A program made the translations under genes and the position numbers. The notes beneath the pieces are model-generated. The model searched no databases. It saw only the letters and a program-made list of their open reading frames with translations, and was not told the origin of the DNA. A DNA stretch of 64,000 nt, taken from contig NZ_CAFJ01000265.1 of assembly GCF_000239795.1 (NCBI RefSeq), positions 1-64,000 on the forward strand, given 5' to 3'. Origin of the DNA: Bradyrhizobium sp. STM 3809. Lineage in GTDB: Bacteria; Pseudomonadota; Alphaproteobacteria; Rhizobiales; Xanthobacteraceae. Positions 1-8,474 of this stretch are shown piece by piece (positions within the stretch are counted from its first letter, which is position 1; the number at the start of each line of letters is the position of its first letter).

Positions 1-43
1 GCTCACCGCCGTTGCGGGTCCCTCGTGGGTAACAATCGAGAGA

Positions 44-499
44 TCAGCTCGACAGCGCCGCCTTCACCAGCGCGCTCGCCTTCGCGAAGTCCATCTGGCC
101 CGTGTACTTCGCCTTGAGCACCGCAATGACCTTGCCCATGTCCTTCATGCCGGCGGCGCCGGTCTCGGTGACGGCGGCTGCAATGGCCGACTTCACCTCG
201 TCGTCGCTCATCTGCTTCGGCAGGTAGGCCGAGATCACCGCGATCTCCTCGCGCTCGCTGGCGGCGAGTTCGGCGCGGCCGCCCTTTTCGTACAGCTCGA
301 CGGACTCCTGGCGCTGCTTGATCATCTTCTGCAGCACCGCGAGCACGTCGGCGTCCGTCAGCGGCGGCTTGCCCTCACCGCGCGCGGCGATGTCGGCGTT
401 CTTCAGGGTCGAATTCACCATGCGGAGGGTGGAGAGCTTGCGCTCGTCCTTGGCCTTCATCGCCTCCTTGACCGCAGTGTTGATGTCGTCGCGCAGCAT
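44..499 (-). CDS. GatB/YqeY domain protein
   Basis: A 151-residue protein of the YqeY family (GatB tail-like fold), a helical domain thought to bind RNA or tRNA; its exact role is not established. The family shows in the N-terminal MLRDDINTAVKEAMKAKDERKLSTLRM and the later ISAYLPKQMSDDEV segment. The frame stays open for 20 codons upstream, but the ATG at 499 is preceded by GAGGGCGAG and gives the usual family length of about 150, so I start there. It is divergent from carA. In many alphaproteobacteria yqeY lies between carA and dnaG, so dnaG may lie just beyond the left edge. Confidence 0.88.
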   Translation of the reverse strand: MLRDDINTAVKEAMKAKDERKLSTLRMVNSTLKNADIAARGEGKPPLTDADVLAVLQKMIKQRQESVELYEKGGRAELAASEREEIAVISAYLPKQMSDDEVKSAIAAAVTETGAAGMKDMGKVIAVLKAKYTGQMDFAKASALVKAALSS

Positions 500-666
500 G
501 ATCTCGCCCTCGTAAATCCGGTTGGCGGCTGGTCTAGGCGGTTCGTCCCCATGAGACAACTCGGTAGACGACTCGGTTCCGCATCCGTTCCGGCCGGCAG
601 CCGGGAAAATCGGCCATTCTCCCCGCGAATTGACCGAAATCGCGTGTGAATCGGCCGCTTCCCGCT

Positions 667-695
667 TTGACGCCGGGCTTTCGCCCCTCTATGTA
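667..695 (+). promoter_or_regulatory. candidate carA promoter
   Basis: TTGACG at 667-672 and TATGTA at 690-695 are separated by 17 bases. A start point 6-7 bases downstream would fall at about 702, so the carA message would be leaderless or nearly so. AGGGG at 695-699 could instead act as a ribosome binding site for a longer transcript. Seen by eye only. Confidence 0.3.
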
Positions 696-703
696 GGGGC
701 CTC

Positions 704-1900
704 ATGACACACATCGATACTGACGCCGCCTGGCCGGACCATAAACCGACCGCGCTCCTCGTGCTCGCCGATGGAACGGTGCTGGAAGGCTACGGCCTCG
801 GCGCCGAAGGCCATGCCGTGGGCGAGGTCTGCTTCAACACCGCGATGACCGGCTATGAGGAGATCCTGACCGATCCGTCCTATGCCGGCCAGCTCATCAC
901 CTTCACCTTCCCGCATATCGGCAATGTCGGCACCAACGACGAGGATATCGAGACGGTGAACATGGCGGCGACGCCGGGCGCGCGGGGCGTCATCCTGCGC
1001 ACCGCGATCTCAGACCCGTCGAACTACCGCGCCACGCGGCATCTCGACCAGTGGCTGCGCGCCCGCGGCATCATCGGCCTGTCGGGCATCGATACGCGCG
1101 CGCTGACCGCGCTGATCCGCTCCAAGGGCATGCCGAATGCGGTGATCGCCCACGCCAAGGATGGCAAGTTCGACCTCGACGCGCTGAAGAAGGAGGCGCG
1201 GGAGTGGCCGGGGCTGGAGGGCATGGACCTCGTGCCGATGGTCACCTCGGCGCAGCGCTTCAATTGGGACGAGACCCCCTGGGTCTGGAACGAGGGCTTT
1301 GGCCAGCAGGCCAAGCCGGAGTTCAACGTCGTCGCGATCGACTACGGCATCAAGCGCAACATCCTGCGGCTGCTCGCGGGTGTCGGCTGCAAGGTGACCG
1401 TGGTGCCGGCGACGACCTCGGCCGAGGACATCATGGCAATGAAGCCCGATGGCGTGTTTCTGTCGAACGGCCCAGGCGATCCCGCCGCGACGGGCAAATA
1501 TGCCGTGCCGGTGATTCAGCAGGTGATCGCCTCGGGCACGCCGACCTTCGGCATCTGCCTCGGCCACCAGATGCTGGGGCTGGCGGTCGGCGCCAAGACC
1601 AAGAAGATGCACCAGGGCCATCACGGCGCCAACCATCCGGTCAAGGACGAGACCACCGGCAAGGTCGAGATCACCTCGATGAACCACGGCTTCGCGGTCG
1701 ACCAGGACACGTTGCCGGCGGGCGCGACCCAGACCCATATCTCGCTGTTCGACGGCTCCAACTGCGGCATTCAGCTCGAGGGCAAGCCGGTGTTCTCGGT
1801 GCAGTACCATCCGGAGGCCTCGCCCGGCCCGCGCGACTCGCACTACCTGTTCCAGCGCTTCGCCGAGCTGATGCGCGAGAAGAAGCGCAGCGCGGCCTGA
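704..1900 (+). CDS. carA: carbamoyl-phosphate synthase small subunit CarA
   Basis: The glutaminase subunit of carbamoyl-phosphate synthase. It releases ammonia from glutamine and passes it to CarB for pyrimidine and arginine synthesis in the cytosol. The 398 residues comprise the N-terminal CPSase small-chain domain (about 1-170, with [20 protein letters not shown]) and a class I glutamine amidotransferase domain. Its nucleophile is Cys285 in FGICLGHQ, and the His-Glu pair is His369/Glu371 in QYHPEA. It is transcribed alone; its partner carB lies 8 kb downstream as a separate unit, as is usual in alphaproteobacteria. A strong hairpin terminator follows the stop. Confidence 0.97.
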   Translation: MTHIDTDAAWPDHKPTALLVLADGTVLEGYGLGAEGHAVGEVCFNTAMTGYEEILTDPSYAGQLITFTFPHIGNVGTNDEDIETVNMAATPGARGVILRTAISDPSNYRATRHLDQWLRARGIIGLSGIDTRALTALIRSKGMPNAVIAHAKDGKFDLDALKKEAREWPGLEGMDLVPMVTSAQRFNWDETPWVWNEGFGQQAKPEFNVVAIDYGIKRNILRLLAGVGCKVTVVPATTSAEDIMAMKPDGVFLSNGPGDPAATGKYAVPVIQQVIASGTPTFGICLGHQMLGLAVGAKTKKMHQGHHGANHPVKDETTGKVEITSMNHGFAVDQDTLPAGATQTHISLFDGSNCGIQLEGKPVFSVQYHPEASPGPRDSHYLFQRFAELMREKKRSAA

Positions 1901-1926
1901 GGCCGAGCGTCTGACGAGGAAGATCG

Positions 1927-1953
1927 AATGCCCGGGTCGCTCCCGGGCATTTC
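1927..1953 (+). terminator. rho-independent terminator after carA
   Basis: A perfect 10-bp stem, AATGCCCGGG (1927-1936) with CCCGGGCATT (1942-1951), has a 5-base loop and runs into a short T tract. It lies 27 bases after the carA stop. Confidence 0.8.
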
Positions 1954-2049
1954 TGCATCCGGCCTTGTGATCACGACGCCGCCGTTTCAGGCTCGCGCTG
2001 CGCCTCGTTCTTTTATATGATAGACGTCATTCAATGGAGACTGGCCGAG

Positions 2050-2541
2050 ATGAACGAGACTGTCGGACGTGATGATTACGGCGTCGTGCCGGTATCGGTG
2101 CTGGCCTCGATGCCCGGGCTCGATTTCGTGCGCGGCATCTTTGCCGGGAGGCTGCCGCAGCCGCCGATCATGCAGACGGTCGCGCCGTTCGACTGCACCG
2201 CCGAGCCCGGCCATGTCATCATGCACAGCGTGCCCGGCTTGCGTCACTACAACCCGATCGGCTCGGTGCACGGCGGCTATGCCGCGATCCTGCTGGATTC
2301 GGCGATGGGACTTGCGGTGCAGACCCGCTGCCCGCAGGGCAGCGGCTACACCACGCTGGAGTTCAAGATCTCCTTCATCAAGGCGATGACCGAGAGCACG
2401 GGCGCGGTGCGCACCGAAGGCACGACGCTGTCGTTCGGCCGCCGCGCCGCGACGGCCGAAGCGCGCATCACCGATTCAGAAGGCCGCCTGCTCGCGCACG
2501 CCACCACCACCTGCCTGGTGTTCGAACTGCCGAAGGGCTAG
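2050..2541 (+). CDS. PaaI-type hot-dog thioesterase
   Basis: A 163-residue single-domain acyl-CoA thioesterase of the PaaI/4HBT hot-dog family. The family signature is NPIGSVHGGYAAILLDSAMGLAVQT, with HGG and the downstream Asp expected at the active site, followed by the strand TTLEFKISFIKAMT. The substrate is not evident; relatives hydrolyse phenylacetyl- or other aryl/acyl-CoA esters. An in-frame ATG at 2017 lies inside a TATGAT promoter-like box (2016-2021). The ATG at 2050 has GGAG upstream and removes a non-conserved tail, so it is preferred. The gene is monocistronic and convergent with the binding-protein gene. Confidence 0.85.
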   Translation: MNETVGRDDYGVVPVSVLASMPGLDFVRGIFAGRLPQPPIMQTVAPFDCTAEPGHVIMHSVPGLRHYNPIGSVHGGYAAILLDSAMGLAVQTRCPQGSGYTTLEFKISFIKAMTESTGAVRTEGTTLSFGRRAATAEARITDSEGRLLAHATTTCLVFELPKG

Positions 2542-2553
2542 CCCGTCGGGGTC

Positions 2554-4125
2554 TCACTTGCGAGACACGTTCCAATACACGGGCGCCGGCGGATTGAGGA
2601 TGCCGGCGAGGTCGGCGCGCGCCGCGCGAAACTGATAGGCCACCGCGATCGGGATATACGGCACCGTCTGCACCGCGCGCAGCTGGATCTGCTCGGCCAG
2701 CGCCTTGCGTTCGGCAAGGTCGGCGGAGTCGCCAAAGGCGGCGCGCAGCTTCTCGATCTCGGCATCGCAGGGCCAGCCGAACCACGCCTTGTCGCAGTTC
2801 GAGCGCAGGCCGAGATGGCTGATCGGCAGCATCATGTCGAGGCCGCCGGGGCCGGAGATGAAGATCGACCATCCGCCCTGCCCGACCGGCTCCTTCTTGG
2901 TGCGGCGGCTGACCACCGTCGCCCAGTCCATCGCCTGCACGTCGACCTTGAAGCCGGCCGCCTTGAGCTGCTGCTCGGCCACAAGGCTCGCGGGGTGGAT
3001 CTGCGCATTCTCGGAGGCGTCGAGGATCACGACCGGCGTGCCGTCATAGCCGCTCTCGCGCAGCAGCGCCTTTGCCTGCGCGAGGTCGAAGGACGGAAAG
3101 CCGGCCTCCGTGTAGTAGGGCGAGGCGCAGATGTAGAACGACCTGCAGGCCTTGATGGCACCGCCCTCGCCGCCGCCCCAGGCCTCGCTATAGTCCTGTG
3201 GACTCACCGCGAGCAGCGCGGCCTTGCGGATGGCGGGATTGTCGAACGGCGGCTGGGACGAGTTGAGCCGGATCTGCTGCGCCACGCCGATCTCGTCCTG
3301 GTTGGAGACGACCACGTTCTTGCCGGCCTTCGCCACCGGAACGAGATCGGCGGGAATGTCCTCGGCAATGTCGAGTTCGCCCTTCTTGAGCGCGTCGAGC
3401 GCGGTCTGCTGGTCCGGGATGATCAGCCATTCGACGCGATCAAATTTGACGACCTTGCCGCCGGCCAGTCCCGACGGCGGCTCGGCGCGCGGCACGTAAT
3501 GCGGGTTCTTGACGAAGACGAGCTTCGAGCCGGGCACCCACTCGTCCTTCTTGAAGACGAACGGACCGGAGCCGGTCTGCTCGGCGAGCGGCTGGCCGGC
3601 CGCGGTCGCGGCGATGACGCGTGCCGGGACGATGAACGGCACCGGCGCGCCGGGCTTGGCGAGCGCATCGAGCACGAAGCCCCACGGCTCCTTCAGCGTC
3701 AGCGTGAAGGTTCTGGCGTCGACGACGTCCCACGCGGCGCCGTGGCCATTGAGCATCTGTCCCATCGCATCGGCCTGGCTCCAGCGCTTCAGCGAGGCCA
3801 CGGCATCCTCGGACGTCACGCTCGCCCCGTCGCCGAACTTCAGCGCGTCGCGCAGCTTGAAGGTCCAGAGCTTGCGGTCGGCGGACGTCGTCCAGCTCTC
3901 GACCATCTGCGGCTTGACCTGGAGCTTGTCGTCGACCGTGAACAGCGTGTCGTAGATCATGTAGCCGAAATTGCGCGCGATCGAATCCGCGGCGATCGTC
4001 GGGTCGAGCACCTTGAGGTCGCCCGAGGGCTTCACCCGCAGCACGGATTCGGCACGCGCGAAGGCGGACGGCAGGGCCGCAGCCAGACAGAGCAGAGCGG
4101 CGGCCAGAGCGTGGTGTCGTTTCAT
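2554..4125 (-). CDS. ABC transporter substrate-binding protein, SBP family 5 (DppA/OppA-like)
   Basis: A periplasmic solute-binding protein of 523 residues for peptides, nickel chelates or oligosaccharides. Residues 1-25 form a Sec signal peptide (MKRHHALAAALLCLAAALPSAFARA). The mature protein begins with the typical LRVKPSGDLKVLDPTIAADS...IYDTLF, followed by WTFKLRDALKFGDGASVTSEDAVAS. Signature and length fit family 5. No permease or ATPase gene is adjacent, so the transporter must be encoded elsewhere. It lies 45 bases after the ROK repressor gene on the same strand, so the two are probably co-transcribed and the repressor may control uptake of the same ligand. Confidence 0.9.
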   Translation of the reverse strand: MKRHHALAAALLCLAAALPSAFARAESVLRVKPSGDLKVLDPTIAADSIARNFGYMIYDTLFTVDDKLQVKPQMVESWTTSADRKLWTFKLRDALKFGDGASVTSEDAVASLKRWSQADAMGQMLNGHGAAWDVVDARTFTLTLKEPWGFVLDALAKPGAPVPFIVPARVIAATAAGQPLAEQTGSGPFVFKKDEWVPGSKLVFVKNPHYVPRAEPPSGLAGGKVVKFDRVEWLIIPDQQTALDALKKGELDIAEDIPADLVPVAKAGKNVVVSNQDEIGVAQQIRLNSSQPPFDNPAIRKAALLAVSPQDYSEAWGGGEGGAIKACRSFYICASPYYTEAGFPSFDLAQAKALLRESGYDGTPVVILDASENAQIHPASLVAEQQLKAAGFKVDVQAMDWATVVSRRTKKEPVGQGGWSIFISGPGGLDMMLPISHLGLRSNCDKAWFGWPCDAEIEKLRAAFGDSADLAERKALAEQIQLRAVQTVPYIPIAVAYQFRAARADLAGILNPPAPVYWNVSRK

Positions 4126-4170
4126 TCTTCCCCTCCCATGATCGTCGGACGTGACGCTGCCGACGTGTGA

Positions 4171-5358
4171 TCAGCTCGATATCGATTGCTTCAATTGCGT
4201 GCGACGCGCGCCGCTGCGGCGGATGAACGAGAAGGCGGCGAGCGCCAGCCCCGCCTGCGGCTCGCGCCCGAGGCTGGCCGCTGAGAAGCTGAGCGAAATG
4301 CCCTGCAGGCCGCCGAGGCGCGACTCACCGATCGCCGCCATGACGGCGGCGCGATCCTCCGCCGGCAGAGCGCTCGGCCATCCCGCGATGACCACGTTGC
4401 GCTGACGGTTGAGATTGAGCGCGTTGCCGATCGCGAGACCGAGCCGGGCGAGGCGTGCCCTGATCTCCGCCCGCGCCGCGCTGGACACGCGAAAGAGTTC
4501 GGGCCAGCGGTCGCCGCCGCCGATCAACTCGCTTTCCTGCACCTGGAGAATGTCGGCGAGTGCGACGGTCGAAACGTAGGGTTCGAGGCAGCCGCCATGA
4601 CCGCAGCGACAGTAGCGGCCGTCGCGCTCGATGACCACATGGCCGATCTCGCAGGTTTCGACATCCCCGCTTTCGGCAAGCTCGTCGACGATGGCCGCGC
4701 CGACGCCATGGCCGACGAAGACGAAGAAATAGGACCCGCCGAGAACGCCGGTTCCCATCTGCAGCCGGTAGCCGACGGCGCGCGCGACCATCGAGTTGGT
4801 CCATCGCGCCGGCGTGTCCGGCAGCTCGCGCTGACAAACCTCCTCGAGGCGGCCGACATCCAGCGCGACGATCGGGCTGGCGCGCAGATCCGGATCGTAG
4901 CCCGGAATGGAGACCGCGAGCTGCTCCGGAACGATGCCGTGCTGCCTGGCCCAGGCCGCCAGACCGGCGACCGCCCGGCCGACCGTGACATCGACCTCGG
5001 CGGCGCCGAGACCATCGGGCAGGTCGTCATGCTGCGCATACAGGGTGTCGCCGGCGAGCGTACCGACGGCGGCGTAGAGGCGGTTGTTGGAGATCTCGAT
5101 CGCCGCGACGGCAATGTCGTGGCTCAAGGTGACGAACAGGCTCGGACCGCCGCGATAGGGCGCCACGCGCCGGGTCTCCTGGATCACCCCCTCGGCCTTC
5201 AGATCGCTAATGATCCGCGAGATGCTGGCCTCGGTCAGCGCCACGCCCTGCGCCAGCTCGGGCCGGAACGAGCCGCCGGAGCACCACAGGTATCCCAGGA
5301 TTGCGGATCTCGTGTCGTGCCGACTGCGAACGAGCCGCACCCGGTCCTCCCATCTCAT
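4171..5358 (-). CDS. ROK-family transcriptional repressor (NagC/XylR type)
   Basis: A 395-residue regulator with an N-terminal winged helix-turn-helix (about 15-70, with GVALTEASISRIISDLKAEGVIQE) and a ROK sugar-kinase-like domain. The ROK zinc motif is clear: CRCGHGGCLE, in GHVVIERDGRYCRCGHGGCLEPY. Such proteins normally repress sugar uptake or catabolic genes and respond to a sugar or sugar phosphate. The binding-protein gene downstream is its likely target. TACAAT lies about eight bases before the start codon, so the mRNA may have almost no leader. Ligand unknown. Confidence 0.88.
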   Translation of the reverse strand: MRWEDRVRLVRSRHDTRSAILGYLWCSGGSFRPELAQGVALTEASISRIISDLKAEGVIQETRRVAPYRGGPSLFVTLSHDIAVAAIEISNNRLYAAVGTLAGDTLYAQHDDLPDGLGAAEVDVTVGRAVAGLAAWARQHGIVPEQLAVSIPGYDPDLRASPIVALDVGRLEEVCQRELPDTPARWTNSMVARAVGYRLQMGTGVLGGSYFFVFVGHGVGAAIVDELAESGDVETCEIGHVVIERDGRYCRCGHGGCLEPYVSTVALADILQVQESELIGGGDRWPELFRVSSAARAEIRARLARLGLAIGNALNLNRQRNVVIAGWPSALPAEDRAAVMAAIGESRLGGLQGISLSFSAASLGREPQAGLALAAFSFIRRSGARRTQLKQSISS

Positions 5359-5487
5359 TTTTACTTATTGTAACGCTAGTCAGGGGAGCCTGAGGTGTCA
5401 ATCCAGCCGGCTTGCCGCACGGCTGTCCTCGTGGAACCTCGGCGACGTCCTCGGTGTTCACGACGCAGCGATCCGCGGGGAGCACGC

Positions 5488-6021
5488 ATGGCGCCGCACG
5501 TTCCGGTCATCGGCGAACCGATCAGCATCGTTTTTGGCGATGACGGACTGGTGCCGAACAATTCGATGCCCTTCCTGCTCTACGGGCGGGCCATCGACGT
5601 CGACTGCCATGATCCGGCGGCGGCCATCGAACATCTGTTCGCGAGTCATGGCTGGGGCGATATGTGGCGCAACGGCGTCTACGACTATCTGCATTACCAC
5701 GCGACCGTTCACGAGGCCCTTGGTGTCGCCCGTGGCGCCGCGCGGGTGCGCTTTGGCGGCGACCACGGCCGGGAGTTCGCGCTCGCGCCCGGTGATGTCG
5801 CCATTCTGCCCGCCGGCACGGGACATCAGTGCATCTCCGCCAGTGCGGACTTCTGCGTCGTCGGCGCCTACCCGCCCGGCCCTAAGATGCAGATCACGCG
5901 GCCGACGCCCGCGAATCATGGCCGCGCCCTGACGACGATCCCACAGGTGCCGCTGCCCGACACGGATCCGGTGCTCGGCGCCAGCGGCGCGCTCACGCGG
6001 CTGTGGCGTGCCGCGCGCTGA
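5488..6021 (+). CDS. cupin-domain protein (YjlB-like)
   Basis: A 177-residue protein resembling the YjlB-type cupins. The double-stranded beta-helix region contains DYLHYHATVHEALGVARGAARVRFGG followed by LAPGDVAILPAGTGHQCISAS. These supply the His and Glu/Gln ligands of the two cupin motifs, HxH-x3-4-E and GxxxxPxGxxH. Function is unknown in the family; a small-metabolite or isomerase/dioxygenase role is possible. The frame is open upstream to 5395, but the ATG at 5488 is preceded by GGGGAG six bases away and starts the conserved region. Its stop abuts that of the convergent bigR-like gene. Confidence 0.8.
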   Translation: MAPHVPVIGEPISIVFGDDGLVPNNSMPFLLYGRAIDVDCHDPAAAIEHLFASHGWGDMWRNGVYDYLHYHATVHEALGVARGAARVRFGGDHGREFALAPGDVAILPAGTGHQCISASADFCVVGAYPPGPKMQITRPTPANHGRALTTIPQVPLPDTDPVLGASGALTRLWRAAR

Positions 6022-6351
6022 TCAGGCGCAATACAGCCGATACAGCGTCTGCAGGACCTCGCGGACCTCGTGGCTGGCGAGCCGATAATAGATCGTCTGG
6101 CCGTCGCGCCGGGTGGCAACCAGGTCGAGCGCACGCATCATCGCCAGGTGCTGCGACAGCGCCGCCTGGCGCAGGCCGACCTGCTCGGCCAAGTCTCCCA
6201 CCGCACGCTCGGCATCGATCAGGTTGCAGAGCACCATGAGCCGCTTCGGGTTCGCCATGGCCGACAGCAGGCGCGCGGCCTCCTCCGCCTTGTCCTCGAG
6301 ACCCGCGGCCACCGAGGCGGCCTTGGTTTTGCGTGCGACCCGCGTTGTCAT
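6022..6351 (-). CDS. bigR: ArsR-family persulfide-responsive repressor (BigR/SqrR-like)
   Basis: A 109-residue winged-helix repressor of the ArsR family. Core: AARLLSAMANPKRLMVLCNLIDAERAVGDLAEQVGLRQAALSQHLAMMRALDLVATRRDGQTIYYRL. It has exactly two cysteines, Cys42 and Cys108. These match the pair that BigR-type repressors use to sense hydrogen sulfide or persulfide through a disulfide or polysulfide bridge. The gene is divergent from a transporter and a persulfide dioxygenase-like gene, the classical BigR regulon. The start follows GAGAAG; the frame is open far upstream but that part is the antisense of yeeE. Confidence 0.88.
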   Translation of the reverse strand: MTTRVARKTKAASVAAGLEDKAEEAARLLSAMANPKRLMVLCNLIDAERAVGDLAEQVGLRQAALSQHLAMMRALDLVATRRDGQTIYYRLASHEVREVLQTLYRLYCA

Positions 6352-6439
6352 GATTGTTACTTCTCTATTTTCGTATATAAGCAATAATGCACATGATTGG
6401 AGATTGCAACGTGCAGGCTGCCGAGGACCGCAGAACGAT
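6352..6439 (+). promoter_or_regulatory. divergent promoter/operator region of the bigR-yeeE unit
   Basis: An 88-base spacer between divergent genes. It contains a markedly AT-rich stretch (about 6355-6392, including TTTTCGTATATAAGCAATAATG-like sequence) in an otherwise GC-rich neighbourhood. Both promoters and the repressor operator must lie here. I could not identify a perfect palindrome. Confidence 0.5.
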
Positions 6440-6862
6440 ATGATCAACCAGTATACATTCTTCACCGCGCTTTTGGGCGGCGCCCTGATCGGCCTCGCGG
6501 CCGTGATGATGATGGGGCTGACGGGCCGGATCGCCGGCGTCAGCGGCATCGCCGCCCGGCTGCTGCCGCCCTGGGACGGCGCGCTCGCGGGCCGGCTGGC
6601 GTTCGTGGCCGGTCTCGTCGCCGCCGCGCTGGCCGTGCGGATCGCAACCGGCAGCCTGCCGCCCCTGGTCCTGCAGGTCGGCCCGACGGCCCTGGCCGCG
6701 GCGGGGCTGCTGGTCGGCTTCGGCGCGGTCTGGGGCAATGGCTGTACATCGGGCCATGGCGTCTGCGGCATCGCCAGCCTGTCGCCGCGCTCCATTCTCG
6801 CGACGCTGGTGTTCATGGCGACTGCGGTCGCGACCACCTTCCTCGTCCGGCACGTGATGTAA
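6440..6862 (+). CDS. YeeE/YedE family transporter, first half
   Basis: A 140-residue integral membrane protein with about four helices, the N-terminal half of the split YeeE/YedE (TsuA-like) sulfur transporter family. The key motif is GNGCTSGHGVCGIASLSPRS, whose cysteines are thought to handle thiosulfate or reduced sulfur. It is the first gene of a three-gene operon divergent from bigR. Start chosen at the ATG in ACGATATG, giving MINQYTFFTALLGGALIGLAAV. Confidence 0.88.
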   Translation: MINQYTFFTALLGGALIGLAAVMMMGLTGRIAGVSGIAARLLPPWDGALAGRLAFVAGLVAAALAVRIATGSLPPLVLQVGPTALAAAGLLVGFGAVWGNGCTSGHGVCGIASLSPRSILATLVFMATAVATTFLVRHVM

Positions 6863-6870
6863 GGCGACCG

Positions 6871-7326
6871 ATGGTCATCCTGATCCAGTTCATCGTCGGG
6901 CTCGTGTTCGGGCTCGGGCTGCTGCTCTCCGGCATGTCCAATCCGGAAAAGGTGCTGAGCTTCCTGGACCTCGCCGCGATCCGCTCCGGCGGCTGGGACC
7001 CGAGCCTCATCCTGGTCATGGCGGGCGCCGTCGGCGTCACCTTCCTCGGCTTCCGGCTCGTCTTCCGACGCCGGCGCCCGGTGCTCGACGACCGCTTCCA
7101 TCTGCCGCCGTCACAGACCCTGGACTGGCGGATCGCGACCGGCCCCGCCATCTTCGGCGTAGGCTGGGGTCTGGCCGGCATCTGTCCGGGTCCGGCCTTC
7201 GTGGCACTCGGCTACGGCTCGCCCGCGATCGTGCTGTTCGTGGTCACGATGTTCATCGGGATGGCTGCCGCCGGCAGGCTGGCGCGTCGCCAGCCGCAGC
7301 TCGCCCCGGCTCTTCAGAATGAATAA
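6871..7326 (+). CDS. YeeE/YedE family transporter, second half (DUF6691-like)
   Basis: A 151-residue membrane protein, the complementary half of the split transporter. It starts eight bases after the first half. It carries the family motifs GLLLSGMSNPEKVLSFLDL and GLAGICPGPAFVALGYG, with a conserved Cys in the second. The two halves presumably assemble into one channel for sulfite, thiosulfate or sulfur species. The reading frame overlaps the upstream in-frame extension of the MBL hydrolase gene, consistent with one transcript. Confidence 0.88.
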   Translation: MVILIQFIVGLVFGLGLLLSGMSNPEKVLSFLDLAAIRSGGWDPSLILVMAGAVGVTFLGFRLVFRRRRPVLDDRFHLPPSQTLDWRIATGPAIFGVGWGLAGICPGPAFVALGYGSPAIVLFVVTMFIGMAAAGRLARRQPQLAPALQNE

Positions 7327-7351
7327 GAAGCGCCCCGCGACGGAGGATCAA

Positions 7352-8245
7352 GTGCCCGACGTTCCCAACGCTGTCGATCTGTCGGTGAAGCCCGACATCA
7401 CACCGTTCTTCGATCCCGCCACCAACACGGTGAGCTATGTGGTCAAGGATCCGGGCTCGCCGGCCTGCGCCGTGATCGATTCGGTGATGGACATCGATTA
7501 TGCGTCCGGCCGGATCGCGCCGCTCTCGGCTGACAAGATCATCGCTCACATCCAGGAGCGCGGGTGGCGGCTGGAGTGGCTGATCGAAACCCACGTCCAC
7601 GCCGATCATCTGTCGGCGGCGCCCTACATCCAGGCGAGACTTGGCGGCAAGATCGGCATCGGCGACAACATCAGGATCGTGCAGGAGACCTTCGGCAAGA
7701 TCTTCAACGAGGGCACCGAGTTTCAACGTGACGGCAGCCAGTTCGACCAGCTGTTTCACGACGGCGACACCTACGGGATCGGCGGAATGATCGCGTTTGC
7801 GATGCATACGCCGGGACACACGCCGGCCTGCATGACCCACGTGATCGGCGATGCCGCCTTTGTCGGCGATACGCTGTTCATGCCCGATGGCGGCTCGGCG
7901 CGCGCCGACTTTCCGGGTGGCGACGCCCGTACACTTTATCGCTCGATCCGCCGGGTGCTGCAGTTGCCCGAGGCCATGCGGCTGTTCATGTGCCATGATT
8001 ATGGTCCGAACGGCCGCGACATCCGCTGGGAAACCACCGTCGCCGAGCAGCGCGCGCATAACATCCATGTGCGCGACGGCATCACCGAGGATGAGTTCGT
8101 CGCGGCGCGCGAGGCGCGCGACCGCACCCTGGACATGCCCAGGCTGATCATTCCCTCGCTGCAGGTGAACATGAAGGCGGGACAATTGCCGCGCCCCGAC
8201 GACAGCGGGCGCCGTTTCCTCAAGGTGCCGCTCAACACTCTCTGA
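7352..8245 (+). CDS. MBL-fold persulfide dioxygenase-like hydrolase (BlH/ETHE1 type)
   Basis: A 297-residue metallo-beta-lactamase-fold protein. THVHADHLSAAPYIQ carries the HxHxDH metal ligands, and HTPGHTPACMTHVIGDAAFVGDTLFMPDGG the downstream His and Asp. This matches the persulfide dioxygenases that oxidise glutathione persulfide to sulfite and are repressed by BigR. An ATG at 7319 is in frame, but GGAGG at 7342-7346 sits five bases before the GTG at 7352, which I take as the start. The rhodanese domain found in some BlH proteins is absent. It works with the two YeeE halves in sulfide detoxification. Confidence 0.85.
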   Translation: MPDVPNAVDLSVKPDITPFFDPATNTVSYVVKDPGSPACAVIDSVMDIDYASGRIAPLSADKIIAHIQERGWRLEWLIETHVHADHLSAAPYIQARLGGKIGIGDNIRIVQETFGKIFNEGTEFQRDGSQFDQLFHDGDTYGIGGMIAFAMHTPGHTPACMTHVIGDAAFVGDTLFMPDGGSARADFPGGDARTLYRSIRRVLQLPEAMRLFMCHDYGPNGRDIRWETTVAEQRAHNIHVRDGITEDEFVAAREARDRTLDMPRLIIPSLQVNMKAGQLPRPDDSGRRFLKVPLNTL

Positions 8246-8258
8246 CCTGCCTGCCCCG

Positions 8259-8459
8259 GTGCCGCGCGGCTCCTCCACAGGACCGCCGCACCGCTGGCCA
8301 TGGCCCGTGTTTGCCGCCGTGGTCTTCGAGGTGGCCGCCTATATGATCTATCGCAGCCTGATGGCGATGGGCGTGTTCGGCTGGCCTGCCGGCGCAGTCG
8401 CAGTCGGCGCCGTCAAGCCGAGGGACGCGCCGATTTACCGCGGCGGCCTCCTCGGATGA
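8259..8459 (+). CDS. possible small membrane protein
   Basis: A GTG-initiated reading frame of 66 codons directly after the persulfide dioxygenase gene. It contains one plausible transmembrane stretch, WPVFAAVVFEVAAYMIYRSLMAMGVFGW. No ribosome binding site is evident and I recognise no family. It may be the last gene of the sulfur operon or a chance open frame. Confidence 0.28.
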   Translation: MPRGSSTGPPHRWPWPVFAAVVFEVAAYMIYRSLMAMGVFGWPAGAVAVGAVKPRDAPIYRGGLLG

Positions 8460-8474
8460 CGCTGTTGGAGCGGC

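Noticed and set aside
2017-2049. ATG at 2017 as start of the thioesterase
   Set aside because: It lies inside a TATGAT promoter-like box and has no ribosome binding site; the ATG at 2050 has GGAG upstream.
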